NCBI GenBank assembly: GCA_000437435.1
Contig: FR899626.1
Location: 125,001-189,000, forward strand
Direction: 5' to 3'
Length of the DNA stretch: 64,000 nt
From: Clostridium sp. CAG:768
GTDB taxonomy: Bacteria > Cyanobacteriota > Vampirovibrionia > Gastranaerophilales > Gastranaerophilaceae
How positions within the stretch are numbered: position 1 is the stretch's first letter; every line of letters starts with the position of its first letter. Position numbers and translations under genes: made by a program. A model generated the notes under the pieces. It saw only the letters and a program-made list of their open reading frames with translations. It was not told the DNA's origin and made no database searches. This document shows, piece after piece, positions 34,801 through 43,355 of this stretch.

Positions 34801-35493
34801 TTAGTGTTCTTCTTTTGTCGCTGAACCTATGTATGCAATAGTCAGCATCATAAATACTGTTGCTTGGATAAATGCAACAAGAATTTCAAATAGCATAATT
34901 GGTAGTGGCAAGAAATAAGCCAGCCCTCCTAATGCTATTGATACAAGAATTTCGCCTGCAAATATATTGGCAAAAAGTCGGATTGCAAGGCTTAATGGTC
35001 TTGTGAACATTTCTAATATTTCAACTAATGCCATTACAATTCCTGTAAAGCTGAATTCATGTAAAAAGAATTTCGGTCCTTTTGCCTTAATCCCCATGAA
35101 TACATAATATATTAAAACTATTACAGCCATTGCTGCAGTTAAATTAATATCATTTGTAGGTGATGCTAATTCTGCATCATTTTTCAAATGAATAATTCTT
35201 AATGGTAATTGTCCCATTAAATTTGCTGTAACGATAAATAAAAATAATGAAGCTACTAATGGAACATGCTTTCTGTTTTCAGTTTCAATCATTGTATCAA
35301 GTGTTCCATAGAAAAATTTCATTATGCTTTCAGATACAGCTTGAAGCTTTCCTGGAACAATTGATAAATTTTTGGTTGCTAATAATGCAAATATAATTAC
35401 AACTATCATTGCAAACCACATTGTAAAAATTGTATCCAGATTTAATGATATAGCATGCCCAGCGATGCTTGTTGTGTAAATCCAATGTTCCAT
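34801..35493 (-). CDS. atpB: ATP synthase F0 a subunit
   Basis: Membrane stator subunit forming the ion half-channels, 230 residues with five to six membrane helices. The essential arginine is in RPLSLAIRLFANIFAGEIL; other landmarks are PGKLQAVSESIMKFFYGTL, FLFIVTANLMGQLP and the C-terminal FEILVAFIQATVFMMLTIAYIG. The start ATG 35493 (MEHWIYTTS) has a GGGAG site; an upstream in-frame ATG at 35616 would add a Lys/Phe-rich stretch overlapping the birA promoter and is rejected. First gene of the operon; no atpI is visible upstream. Confidence 0.94.
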   Translation of the reverse strand: MEHWIYTTSIAGHAISLNLDTIFTMWFAMIVVIIFALLATKNLSIVPGKLQAVSESIMKFFYGTLDTMIETENRKHVPLVASLFLFIVTANLMGQLPLRIIHLKNDAELASPTNDINLTAAMAVIVLIYYVFMGIKAKGPKFFLHEFSFTGIVMALVEILEMFTRPLSLAIRLFANIFAGEILVSIALGGLAYFLPLPIMLFEILVAFIQATVFMMLTIAYIGSATKEEH

Positions 35494-35600
35494 GTTAACT
35501 TCTCTCCCTTGTGAACTTATTTTAACTCCGAAAAAAAAAAATCGCAAATTTTTTTTTTTTGTTCTAATATAATTATATAAATTATATGTTAAGGGAGAAA
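35494..35600. promoter_or_regulatory. Divergent promoter region atp operon / birA-oad operon
   Basis: Contains TATAAT-like boxes on both strands (35567-35590), and an A11/T12 homopolymer pair around 35529-35560 that could bend the DNA or fold in the atpB leader. Individual start sites cannot be fixed by eye. Confidence 0.45.
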
Positions 35601-36326
35601 ATGAATATAATATCACTGGAAGAGGTTGACTCTACCAATTTATATGCCAAACAAAATTTGGATAGTCTTGAGGATAGGACTATTATTGTTGCAAAGAATC
35701 AAACTTCTGGCAGAGGGAGATTTAATAGATCTTGGGTTGATTTGGGCGATGATAATTTATTCATGTCTTTTGTTTTAAAACCATCTGATACTTTTAAAGA
35801 TGTATATGCTAATTTGACTCAATATATATCTGTTATTTTGGTCAATATCCTTGAAGAATATGGGCTTGCTCCTTCTATAAAGTGGCCGAATGATGTTTTG
35901 ATTGATGGGAAAAAGATTTCAGGTATTTTATCTGAAACTGTTATGCAAGGTAATAAATTTAAAGGGTTAGTGCTTGGTATTGGAGTTAATTTGAATGCTG
36001 AAAAATCTGCTTTATCTTTAGTTAAAGATAAAAAAATTACAGCTTTAAATATAGAATTAGAAAGAGAGCATGTTGATAAAAAATTGTTTTTTGAAAAATT
36101 GGTTAATCAATTTTTTAAAAGTTATGATGAGTTTTTAGAACATGGCTTCCTGTTAATTAAAAATAAATATATAAATGCATGTAATTTTTTAGGAAAAGAA
36201 ATTTCTGTACAAGTGTTTGATGATAAAAAGTCTGGAATTGCAAAGTATATAAATGATTCAGGAGAATTAGTTTTGCAAAACCATAAAAAAGAAGAGTTTG
36301 TATTAACAATGGGAGATATATTATGA
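35601..36326 (+). CDS. birA: Biotin-protein ligase
   Basis: Attaches biotin to carrier lysines. 241 residues: EEVDSTNLYAKQNL, the biotinyl-AMP loop TSGRGRFNRSW, WPNDVLIDGKKISGILSE, LVLGIGVNLN and a C-terminal SH3-like cap. It lacks the N-terminal DNA-binding domain of E. coli BirA, so it is an enzyme only. The true start is ATG 35601 after AAGGGAG; ATG 35586 precedes that site. It overlaps oadG by ATGA, and its natural substrate is surely the biotin domain of oadA two genes on. Confidence 0.93.
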   Translation: MNIISLEEVDSTNLYAKQNLDSLEDRTIIVAKNQTSGRGRFNRSWVDLGDDNLFMSFVLKPSDTFKDVYANLTQYISVILVNILEEYGLAPSIKWPNDVLIDGKKISGILSETVMQGNKFKGLVLGIGVNLNAEKSALSLVKDKKITALNIELEREHVDKKLFFEKLVNQFFKSYDEFLEHGFLLIKNKYINACNFLGKEISVQVFDDKKSGIAKYINDSGELVLQNHKKEEFVLTMGDIL

Positions 36327-36559
36327 TTGAAAATCTTATGATTGGCTTAACCTTAATGGTACTGGGAATGGGATTTGTCCTTGCTTTTTTGTGTATTTTA
36401 ATTGTCGTAATGCATGGAATGTCTGCAATTATTGCTTACTTAAATAAAATTTTTCCAGAAAAAATTGATGTAGTAGAGAAAAAATCTTCATCAAAAAATG
36501 TCGTAAAAGATGATGAAGCGATAGCAGTTGCTTTGGCTGCAATTATGGCTAGAAAATAA
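36323..36559 (+). CDS. oadG: OadG-like gamma subunit of Na+-pumping decarboxylase
   Basis: 78-residue protein with one N-terminal membrane helix (MIGLTLMVLGMGFVLAFLCILIVVMHGMSAI) followed by a short charged tail ending AIAVALAAIMARK. This matches small gamma subunits (OadG / MmdD type) that anchor the alpha subunit to the membrane beta subunit. Identification rests on topology, the AIAxAlAAi tail and its place between birA and oadA. Confidence 0.85.
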   Translation: MIENLMIGLTLMVLGMGFVLAFLCILIVVMHGMSAIIAYLNKIFPEKIDVVEKKSSSKNVVKDDEAIAVALAAIMARK

Positions 36560-36596
36560 AAAGTTTGTTTATTAATAAATTAGGAAGGGTAAAGTT

Positions 36597-38381
36597 ATGA
36601 GTAAAAAACTTATTAAAGTTATGGATACCTCATTTAGAGATGGTTTCCAGTCAGTTTATGGGGCAAGAGTATTCGTTGATGATTTTATTCCTGCATTGCA
36701 GGCTGCTGTAAATGCTGGTATTAAACATTTTGAAGTTGCAGGTGGTGCTAGATTTCAGTCACCTATTTTTTATTGTAATGAAAATGCTTTTGAAACAATG
36801 GATAAGATCAGAGCTGCTGTTGGTCCTGATATAAATTTACAAAGTTTGGCAAGAGGTGTGAATGTAGTAGGTCTTGATTCTCAACCTCGAGACATAATCA
36901 ATTTACATGCCAAAATGTTTAAAAAACATGGTGTAACTACTGTTAGAAACTTTGATGCATTAAATGATGTAAATAATTTAATATATTCTGGTCAATGTAT
37001 TAAAGATAATGGTTTAAAACATGAAGTTACAATTACAATGATGGAATTACCTATCGGTTGTACAGGTGCTCATGATGTTGATTTTTATGAAAGAGTATTG
37101 AGAAGTATTTTAGATGCAGGTATTCCATTTGATAGTTTAGCATTCAAAGATGCTTCAGGAACTTCTGCTCCTAGAAAAGTTTATGAAACAATTAAACGCA
37201 CAAGAGAAATTTTAGGACCTGATGCTCATATCAGATTCCATTCTCATGAAACAGCAGGTACTGGTCTTGCTGCTTATTTAGCTGCTTTAGATGGTGGCGC
37301 TGATGGTATTGACTTATCAATGAAACCAGTATCTGGCGGTACTGCTCAGCCTGATATTGTTTCAATGTGGCATGCTTTAAAAGGTACTGATTATGATTTA
37401 GGTTTGGATATTGAAAAAATTCTTGAAACAGAAGAAATTTTCAAAGAATGTATGAAAGATTACTTCTTACCTCCTGAAGCATTGTCAGTAAATCCTATGA
37501 TTATTCAATCTCCATTACCTGGTGGTGCTTTAACAGCTAATACTCAAATGTTAAGAGATAACAATTTAATGGATAAATATCCTGAAGTAGTAGCTGCAAT
37601 GAAAGAAGTTGTTGAAAAAGGCGGTTTTGGTACTTCAGTTACTCCTGTTTCTCAATTCTACTTCCAACAAGCATTTAATAATGTAATGTTTGGACCTTGG
37701 AAAAAAATTGCAGAAGGTTACGGAAAAATGGTTCTTGGATATTTTGGAAAAACTCCTTGTGAACCTGATGCTGAAGTTATTAAAATTGCATCTGAACAGC
37801 TTAATTTACAACCAACTACTGAAAAAGTTGTGGATATAAATGATAAAGATCCTAATAAAGGTATTCCTGCAGCTAAAAAACGTTTAGAAGATGCTGGACT
37901 ACCTGTTAATGATGAAAATATCTTTATTTCAGCTGCATGTAAAGAAAAAGGTATTTTATTCTTAGAAGGTAAAGGTACAATTGGTGTAAGAAAATGTGAA
38001 CCGAGTGATAAAGAACCTAAAGTTGATGACGCAAATAATGCATACACTGTAACTGTTAATGGTAAAAAATATGCTGTTGCTTTAGAAGGTAGAAAAGCTA
38101 CTGTTAATGGTAAACTTTATGACTTTGATGTTAAAGCAGGTATTGAGGCTAAAGCTGCAACTGGTGATGCAACTCCTGTAAAGGCTGCATTACCTGGAAC
38201 TGTTTTAAAAGTTTTAGTTTCAGCTGGTGATAGTATCGGAGAAGGTGATGTAATTGCAGTTGTAGAAGCAATGAAAATGGAAACAGAAATTAAATCTCCA
38301 ATATCTGGGACTGTAAAAGAAGTTGAAATTGAAGCCGGTGATAAAGTAAAAACCGGAGATGTACTTGTTACAATAGGCTAA
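36597..38381 (+). CDS. oadA: Decarboxylase alpha subunit: carboxyltransferase plus biotin domain
   Basis: 594 residues. The N-terminal HMGL-like TIM barrel (VMDTSFRDGFQS, DSLAFKDASGTSAP, IRFHSHETAGTGLAAYLAALDGGADGIDLSMKPVSGGTAQPD) transfers CO2 from substrate to biotin; a conserved carboxylase domain follows; the C-terminal biotinyl domain has EAMKMETEI with biotin-accepting Lys560. A Pro/Ala linker is reduced (~ATGDATPVKAALPG). The substrate is probably oxaloacetate by family, but the first motif differs from the usual DTTLRDAHQS, so another 3-keto or CoA substrate cannot be excluded. GGAAGGG site. Confidence 0.9.
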   Translation: MSKKLIKVMDTSFRDGFQSVYGARVFVDDFIPALQAAVNAGIKHFEVAGGARFQSPIFYCNENAFETMDKIRAAVGPDINLQSLARGVNVVGLDSQPRDIINLHAKMFKKHGVTTVRNFDALNDVNNLIYSGQCIKDNGLKHEVTITMMELPIGCTGAHDVDFYERVLRSILDAGIPFDSLAFKDASGTSAPRKVYETIKRTREILGPDAHIRFHSHETAGTGLAAYLAALDGGADGIDLSMKPVSGGTAQPDIVSMWHALKGTDYDLGLDIEKILETEEIFKECMKDYFLPPEALSVNPMIIQSPLPGGALTANTQMLRDNNLMDKYPEVVAAMKEVVEKGGFGTSVTPVSQFYFQQAFNNVMFGPWKKIAEGYGKMVLGYFGKTPCEPDAEVIKIASEQLNLQPTTEKVVDINDKDPNKGIPAAKKRLEDAGLPVNDENIFISAACKEKGILFLEGKGTIGVRKCEPSDKEPKVDDANNAYTVTVNGKKYAVALEGRKATVNGKLYDFDVKAGIEAKAATGDATPVKAALPGTVLKVLVSAGDSIGEGDVIAVVEAMKMETEIKSPISGTVKEVEIEAGDKVKTGDVLVTIG

Positions 38382-38424
38382 GATTTATTAAAAATAATCT
38401 AATTAGTAAAAGAAGGGTAAAACA

Positions 38425-39600
38425 ATGAATATAGTAGACAGTTTATATAAATTATGGCAATCTACAGGTATTGCAAATTTCATTCAACCTGTTGATCCTA
38501 ATATTACAAACGGTTTTGAACAATTCCTTCATCAATTCGGTTCTCCGATTATGATATTGGTATGTTTATTTCTTTTGTGGTTAGGTATAAAAAAACAATT
38601 TGAACCATTACTTTTAGTTCCGATTGCTTTTGGCGGTTTATTATCAAATATTCCGGTTGCAGATATTGCAGGTCCTCATGGTTTTTTAGGAATAATTTAT
38701 GAATTTGGTATTCACCAAGGTCTTTTCCCATTGATTATATTTATGGGTGTTGGAGCTATGACTGATTTCGGTCCGTTAATTGCAAATCCAAAAACTGCCC
38801 TATTAGGTGGTGCTGCACAGTTTGGTATTTTTGGTGCATTGCTTTTAGCTTTATGCGTATTTGGATTTACTTTGCCACAAGCAGGTGCAATTGGTATTAT
38901 TGGTGGTGCAGATGGACCTACTTCAATTTATGTTACAACTAAACTTGCTCCTGAATTATTAGGTGCAATTGCAGTTGCTGCATATTCATATATGGCATTA
39001 GTTCCTGTAATTCAGCCGCCAATTATGAAATTGTTAACTACTGAAGAAGAACGTAAAATTGAAATGACTCAATTAAGAGAAGTATCAAAACGTGAAAAAA
39101 TTGTATTTCCACTTGTTGTTCTAGGTTTGTGTATAATTTTCTTACCGGATGCTTGTCCTTTAATTGGAGCATTGACATTTGGTAACTTATGTAAAGAATG
39201 TGGTGTTGTTGAAAGATTATCCGATACTATGCAAAATGCTTTAATTAATATTGTTACAATATTTTTAGGGTTATCTGTAGGATCAAAATTGTCAGCTGAT
39301 CAATTTTTAACTTTGCAAACTTTATTTATTTTAATTTTAGGAATTTTGGCTTTCTCTTTTGCAACTGCTGGTGGGGTAATTTTTGCAAAAGTGATGAATT
39401 TATTCTCTAAAACTAAAATCAATCCATTAATTGGTTCTGCAGGCGTATCTGCTGTTCCTATGGCAGCTCGTGTATCAAATAAGGTTGGTTTAGAAGCTAA
39501 TCCTCAAAATTATTTATTGATGCACGCAATGGGTCCAAATGTTGCAGGTGTTATTGGTTCTGCTGTTGCTGCTGGTATATTGTTAGCATTATGCAACTAG
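38425..39600 (+). CDS. oadB: Na+-pumping decarboxylase beta subunit
   Basis: 391-residue polytopic membrane protein that decarboxylates carboxybiotin and exports Na+. Family marks: LLVPIAFGGLLSNIP, FMGVGAMTDFGPLIANP, the buried-Asp motif IIGGADGPTSIYVTTKL, NPLIGSAGVSAVPMAARVSNKVG and the C-terminal LMHAMGPNVAGVIGSAVAAG. About nine to eleven membrane segments. GAAGGG site; followed by a strong terminator. With oadG, oadA and birA it forms a complete pump operon converting decarboxylation energy into a Na+ gradient. Confidence 0.95.
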   Translation: MNIVDSLYKLWQSTGIANFIQPVDPNITNGFEQFLHQFGSPIMILVCLFLLWLGIKKQFEPLLLVPIAFGGLLSNIPVADIAGPHGFLGIIYEFGIHQGLFPLIIFMGVGAMTDFGPLIANPKTALLGGAAQFGIFGALLLALCVFGFTLPQAGAIGIIGGADGPTSIYVTTKLAPELLGAIAVAAYSYMALVPVIQPPIMKLLTTEEERKIEMTQLREVSKREKIVFPLVVLGLCIIFLPDACPLIGALTFGNLCKECGVVERLSDTMQNALINIVTIFLGLSVGSKLSADQFLTLQTLFILILGILAFSFATAGGVIFAKVMNLFSKTKINPLIGSAGVSAVPMAARVSNKVGLEANPQNYLLMHAMGPNVAGVIGSAVAAGILLALCN

Positions 39601-39613
39601 AATTAAATTAAAT

Positions 39614-39650
39614 AATAAAAAAAGGTCCGTTTTTATGCGGACCTTTTTTT
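39614..39650. terminator. Bidirectional intrinsic terminator after oadB
   Basis: GGTCCG-tttttatg-CGGACC with seven flanking A and seven T. It lies between oadB and the convergent small gene ending at 39649. Confidence 0.93.
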
Positions 39651-39996
39651 ATATTTCAACATTTATATTTTTACCTATTTTTTGTATTGTTTCTTCTATT
39701 TTACTATGCCTGTCTTGTAATGGGATTTTTCTTAATTCTTCTGATAAAGTCTTAAGTTTGTTATTTTTATTTTTTAGAATATTTCCTGCATATAGCATGT
39801 GCATATCAAACATTAATGGTACTGCCATTAAGTCTTTAATGTCTTTTGGTGTCATATCAAAATCAACTACATCGGCAATTGTCTTAATTAAATTTTCAGG
39901 TTCTTTTTTACTTTTACTTGTTAATGTGCCCGTAATACATTCTATTACATTTCTTGTTGGTAAATTTATAGTATTTTGTATATTTTTTACTTTCAT
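39649..39996 (-). CDS. Small unknown protein
   Basis: 115 residues, unrecognised: MKVKNIQNTINLPTRNVIE..., largely helical and Lys-rich, no signal or membrane segment. It has a convincing ACAGGAGA site and shares the oadB terminator on its 3' side. The centre FDMTPKDIKDLMAVPLMFDMHML suggests an amphipathic helical domain. Preferred over the overlapping plus-strand frame (39635-40066), which begins inside the terminator with no ribosome site. The Asn-rich start resembles other short-motif proteins here but lacks the FKG. Confidence 0.65.
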   Translation of the reverse strand: MKVKNIQNTINLPTRNVIECITGTLTSKSKKEPENLIKTIADVVDFDMTPKDIKDLMAVPLMFDMHMLYAGNILKNKNNKLKTLSEELRKIPLQDRHSKIEETIQKIGKNINVEI

Positions 39997-40093
39997 ATAT
40001 TCTCCTGTTCTCTCTTTAAGTAATATAAAAAAAATTTTTTGCTATTATTTTAAAATATGTTTATAATTAAATTTGAAAGGGGATTATATATTT

Positions 40094-40690
40094 ATGTTTA
40101 AAGTTGCTTTATTAGGTTCAAAATCGGACCATTTGATAGATCCTATTAAAACTTTTTTTAAGGGGAAAGATGTTGAACTTGTTTGTTTATCGAATTATGA
40201 AAATTCAGATTTTTTACAAAAAGCTAAATGCTTAAATTTAGAATATAAATATTTATCGAATGAGAAAAATTTTGAATATTTTTCTTCTCATAATTTTGAT
40301 ATTGTTGCAGTCTATGCTTATGATGAAAGAATTAGGGAAGATGTTTTAAAAACTGGTAAATTTATAAATCTACATGAGTCATTATTGCCAGCTTTTAAAG
40401 GTGATGATGCTTTATATAGAAGTTTTTCAGCTGGTGTTAAAGTCGCAGGAGTTACTATTCATCATTTAAGTGATGAAAATTATAATGGAGAAATAATAGC
40501 ACAATATCCAGTTTTGATTGGGAATTTAACTCATTTTGATGAATATAAAGAAGAAATGTACGCTGTAGAAAAAATGTTATACCCAATTGTTATTGAAAAT
40601 TTATTAAAAGATGAAGTATTTGACTTCTCAGATTTAATTAATTCAAATAAATGTTCTAATTCATGTAGTAGTTGTGGAGGATGTCATTAA
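40094..40690 (+). CDS. PurN-like formyltransferase with Cys-rich tail
   Basis: 198 residues from ATG 40094 (AAAGGGG eleven bases upstream). The formyltransferase core is clear: VALLGSKSDHLID, IVAVYAYDERIRE, the catalytic FINLHESLLPAFKGDDALYRSFSAG with Asn and His, and GVTIHHLSDENYNGEIIAQ with the Asp. The C-terminus is unusual: NKCSNSCSSCGGCH, four Cys and a final His that could hold a metal or Fe-S cluster. It might be glycinamide-ribonucleotide formyltransferase (PurN), but the phosphate-loop GNGSN is not conserved, so I leave the symbol blank. Confidence 0.78.
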   Translation: MFKVALLGSKSDHLIDPIKTFFKGKDVELVCLSNYENSDFLQKAKCLNLEYKYLSNEKNFEYFSSHNFDIVAVYAYDERIREDVLKTGKFINLHESLLPAFKGDDALYRSFSAGVKVAGVTIHHLSDENYNGEIIAQYPVLIGNLTHFDEYKEEMYAVEKMLYPIVIENLLKDEVFDFSDLINSNKCSNSCSSCGGCH

Positions 40691-40751
40691 TAAAAAGTAT
40701 AGCTTGAATAGAATTCTTGTTATATAATAAAGAAAAGAGAAGGGGTAAGAC

Positions 40752-41987
40752 ATGTCTATAGATGATGCATTGGTTATGATATTAGCTGGCGGAGAAGGAA
40801 AAAGATTATATCCTTTAACCAAAGATAGAGCAAAACCAGCAGTTCCTTTTGGGGGCAGGTATAGAATTATTGATTTTGTATTAAATAATTTTATAAATTC
40901 AGGTTTTTTCAAGATTAAGGTTTTAACTCAATATAAATCTGACTCTTTAAATAAACATATTACTCGAGGTTGGGCTTTATCTCCGTTTTTAAATCAATAT
41001 GTCGATTTGGCTCCGGCTCAAATGAGAACTGGTTCTGATTGGTATCGTGGTACTGCTGATGCAATTTATCAAAATGTTTTTCATATAACTGATGAAGATC
41101 CTGATTATGTTTGTATTTTTGGTGGAGATCACATTTATAAAATGGATGTATCTCAAATGCTTGATTACCATAAAGAAAAAGGGGCAGATTTATCAATATC
41201 TGCAATTCCTATTCCAATATCTGAAGCTCATGAATTTGGGATTATTGAGGTTGATGATGATTGGAGATTAATTAATTTTGTAGAAAAACCAAAAGACAAG
41301 CCAAAATCTATTCCAGGAAACCCTGATATGTGTCTTGCTTCTATGGGAAATTATATTTTTAATAAAAATATTCTTTTGGAAGCTTTAAATAGAGATGAAG
41401 AAATTAAAGAATCAAGTCATGATTTTGGTAAAAATGTTATTCCAATGCTTTTAAGAGATGGTAAAAAGATTTATATTTATAATTTTAATGACAATTCATT
41501 CCCAGGAATGACTGATACTGAACGTGGTTATTGGAGAGATGTCGGTAGTATTGATGCTTACTGGCAGGCTAATATGGATTTGTTGGCATATGACCCTGAA
41601 TTGAATTTGTATTCTCAAGATTGGCCTTTGAGAACTTTTAATTATAATTATCCTCCTGCTAAATTTATTTGGGAGGAAGGTGAACGTGTTGGTATGGCTA
41701 CAAACTCAATGGTATCTGAAGGGTGCGTTGTATCTGGTGGCGGACTTTCAAGGTGTGTGTTATCGCCTAAGGTAAAAGTAAACAGTTATTCTCAAATATC
41801 AGAAAGTATTTTAATGGAAAATGTTGAAATAGGTAGACATTCTAAAATTAAAAAAGCGATTATTGATAAAAATGTAATTGTTCCGCCTAACACTAGAATT
41901 GGATTTAATCATGAAGAAGATATTAAACGAGGATTTCATGTTTCACCAAATGGCGTAACTGTTGTACCTAAAGGCGCAATTTTATAA
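40752..41987 (+). CDS. glgC: Glucose-1-phosphate adenylyltransferase
   Basis: Makes ADP-glucose for glycogen. 411 residues: the pyrophosphorylase loop ILAGGEGKRLYPLTKDRAKPAVPFGG, WYRGTADAIYQN, the FGGDHIYKMD metal site, IEVDDDWRLINFVEKP, SMGNYIFNK, YWRDVGSIDAYWQANMDLL, and a C-terminal left-handed beta helix (SEGCVVSGG...VEIGRHSKIKKAIIDKNV). The N-terminal arginine/lysine-rich allosteric region follows the family. GAAGGGG site. No glgA or other glycogen gene adjacent. Confidence 0.95.
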   Translation: MSIDDALVMILAGGEGKRLYPLTKDRAKPAVPFGGRYRIIDFVLNNFINSGFFKIKVLTQYKSDSLNKHITRGWALSPFLNQYVDLAPAQMRTGSDWYRGTADAIYQNVFHITDEDPDYVCIFGGDHIYKMDVSQMLDYHKEKGADLSISAIPIPISEAHEFGIIEVDDDWRLINFVEKPKDKPKSIPGNPDMCLASMGNYIFNKNILLEALNRDEEIKESSHDFGKNVIPMLLRDGKKIYIYNFNDNSFPGMTDTERGYWRDVGSIDAYWQANMDLLAYDPELNLYSQDWPLRTFNYNYPPAKFIWEEGERVGMATNSMVSEGCVVSGGGLSRCVLSPKVKVNSYSQISESILMENVEIGRHSKIKKAIIDKNVIVPPNTRIGFNHEEDIKRGFHVSPNGVTVVPKGAIL

Positions 41988-42032
41988 ATTTAGTCTTTAC
42001 ATGTTTATTTATCTGTAATATACTAATTTCGC

Positions 42033-42109
42033 AAAAATAAAGATTGTAAATATTTATTAATTTACTCCTATTATTAAAGCAATTTTAAACCTTTACAGTC
42101 TTTATTTTT
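42033..42109 (+). promoter_or_regulatory. 18-bp hairpin with 41-base loop before the membrane-protein pair
   Basis: AAAAATAAAGATTGTAAA (42033-42050) pairs with TTTACAGTCTTTATTTTT (42092-42109); the single difference makes a G-U pair in RNA. It ends 14 bases before ATG 42124. The T-rich right arm could also act as a loose terminator for glgC. Confidence 0.6.
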
Positions 42110-42123
42110 ATGGGAATTAGTGT

Positions 42124-42669
42124 ATGGCAGCTGTAAAGTTAAATGTATTTAAAACAATGTATAATAATTTGCCTTCTATGCAAGTCAGCAAAGATAAGGT
42201 AATAGATAAGGTTGCTTATATTGGGAAAAAATGGTCATCTCCTCACCAAAGAGCAATATTAGGTATTACTGCGATTGCAATTCAGCCATATATTGATTGG
42301 AAAAATAAAAATGTTGATGAAAAAACAAGAAAAGTTGCAGTAGCAAGGACTTGTGCAAAAATTATTGCAGGAACACTTACGGGTGTAGCTTTAAGAGCTG
42401 CTTTTATTAAAGGTATTGCTGCGATGTCAAAGACAGCAGCTGAAATTCCAGCTAATGCCGGTAATTTTTCTAAAAAGTTTAAACAATGTCTAACGCCTAA
42501 AAATTTAGATCCTGATAATAAAGATGCCTTAGCTCAATATCGTAATGCTATGGGAACAATTTTATCTCTTGTTGCTATGGTATTTACAAATTTCCTAATT
42601 GATGCACCTCTGACTAAATTCTTGACTAATAAATTTATAGGTATGCAAGAGAAAGGAGAGAATAAATAA
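42124..42669 (+). CDS. Small membrane protein, unknown (pair member 1)
   Basis: 181 residues, not recognised. A basic N-terminal ~50 residues, then hydrophobic segments near 55-65, 80-105 (IIAGTLTGVALRAAFIKGIAAM) and 145-165 (GTILSLVAMVFTNFLIDAPL). The last resembles the 'membrane-protein plus DxPL/DRPIL' segment of the protein encoded at 26002 (GLSMFMDRPIL), so a distant relation is possible. The stop overlaps the next start by one base (TAATG), which has its own AGGAGAG site. Confidence 0.65.
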   Translation: MAAVKLNVFKTMYNNLPSMQVSKDKVIDKVAYIGKKWSSPHQRAILGITAIAIQPYIDWKNKNVDEKTRKVAVARTCAKIIAGTLTGVALRAAFIKGIAAMSKTAAEIPANAGNFSKKFKQCLTPKNLDPDNKDALAQYRNAMGTILSLVAMVFTNFLIDAPLTKFLTNKFIGMQEKGENK

Positions 42670-43355
42670 TGTTTTCTCCTTCAAAAATGTGGAATGGATT
42701 TAAAAATTATATTTATAAGAACTATGGCGAAAACCCAGGTTCAATGCTTGTACATACAGGTGTTTTAGGTTGGATTTTGTCATCAATGGCTCAAGTATAT
42801 GCAGTAGTTTTCAATAATAAAATTTCTAAAGAACAGAAAATGTTCCTTATTCCTCAAGAAATTGCAGATGCTGCTGTGAACATTTTGTCTTTTTATACAT
42901 TAACAAGTGGTGTTAAATATATTGGTGCAAAGTTAACTAAAACTGCAAAATTGAGAACTGCTGAACTTACAAATTTATTGAAAAAAGGCGGTCATGTTCT
43001 TGAAAAGGGTGAAAAGCGTATTGAAAATAAAGTTTATGCAGGTGATTGGAATTTTGATATAACAAAATTAGAAAATTATAATTCTGAAATTGCTGATAAA
43101 TTTAAACCATTTAGAAATGGAGCAGAAGTTATTACAGGGCTTATTGGGTCTGTTATTTCTAGTAACATTGTAACTCCTATTGCTAGAAACAAATATGCTG
43201 CTATAAAACAGAAACAAGCTATTTCTAATATGAATAAACCTGCTGATGATAAAAATAACAGTAATAATCCAGTAAAATTTGATAATAAGATTTCAATGGA
43301 GGCATATCAACATCTTGCTTCTGTTAAATATTCTTCTGGTTCTTTAAAAATATAA
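42669..43355 (+). CDS. Small membrane protein, unknown (pair member 2)
   Basis: 228 residues, translationally coupled to the preceding gene. Hydrophobic stretches around 28-48 (LVHTGVLGWILSSMAQVYAVV), 60-80 and 155-175 (AEVITGLIGSVISSNIVTPIA). The C-terminus is hydrophilic with NKPADDKNNSNNPVKFDNKIS, an Asn-rich stretch with a KF motif. No enzymatic motif. Its end overlaps the convergent anti-sigma gene by 12 bases. Confidence 0.65.
   Translation: MFSPSKMWNGFKNYIYKNYGENPGSMLVHTGVLGWILSSMAQVYAVVFNNKISKEQKMFLIPQEIADAAVNILSFYTLTSGVKYIGAKLTKTAKLRTAELTNLLKKGGHVLEKGEKRIENKVYAGDWNFDITKLENYNSEIADKFKPFRNGAEVITGLIGSVISSNIVTPIARNKYAAIKQKQAISNMNKPADDKNNSNNPVKFDNKISMEAYQHLASVKYSSGSLKI

Noticed and set aside
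35494..35616. N-terminal extension of atpB from ATG 35616
   Set aside because: The Lys/Phe-rich extension comes from A/T tracts in the promoter region, and the GGGAG site precedes ATG 35493.
39635..40066. 143-residue plus-strand ORF
   Set aside because: It starts inside the oadB terminator, has no ribosome site, and is antisense to a gene with AGGAG; its Phe/Ser/Ile-rich translation is typical of an AT-rich shadow frame.
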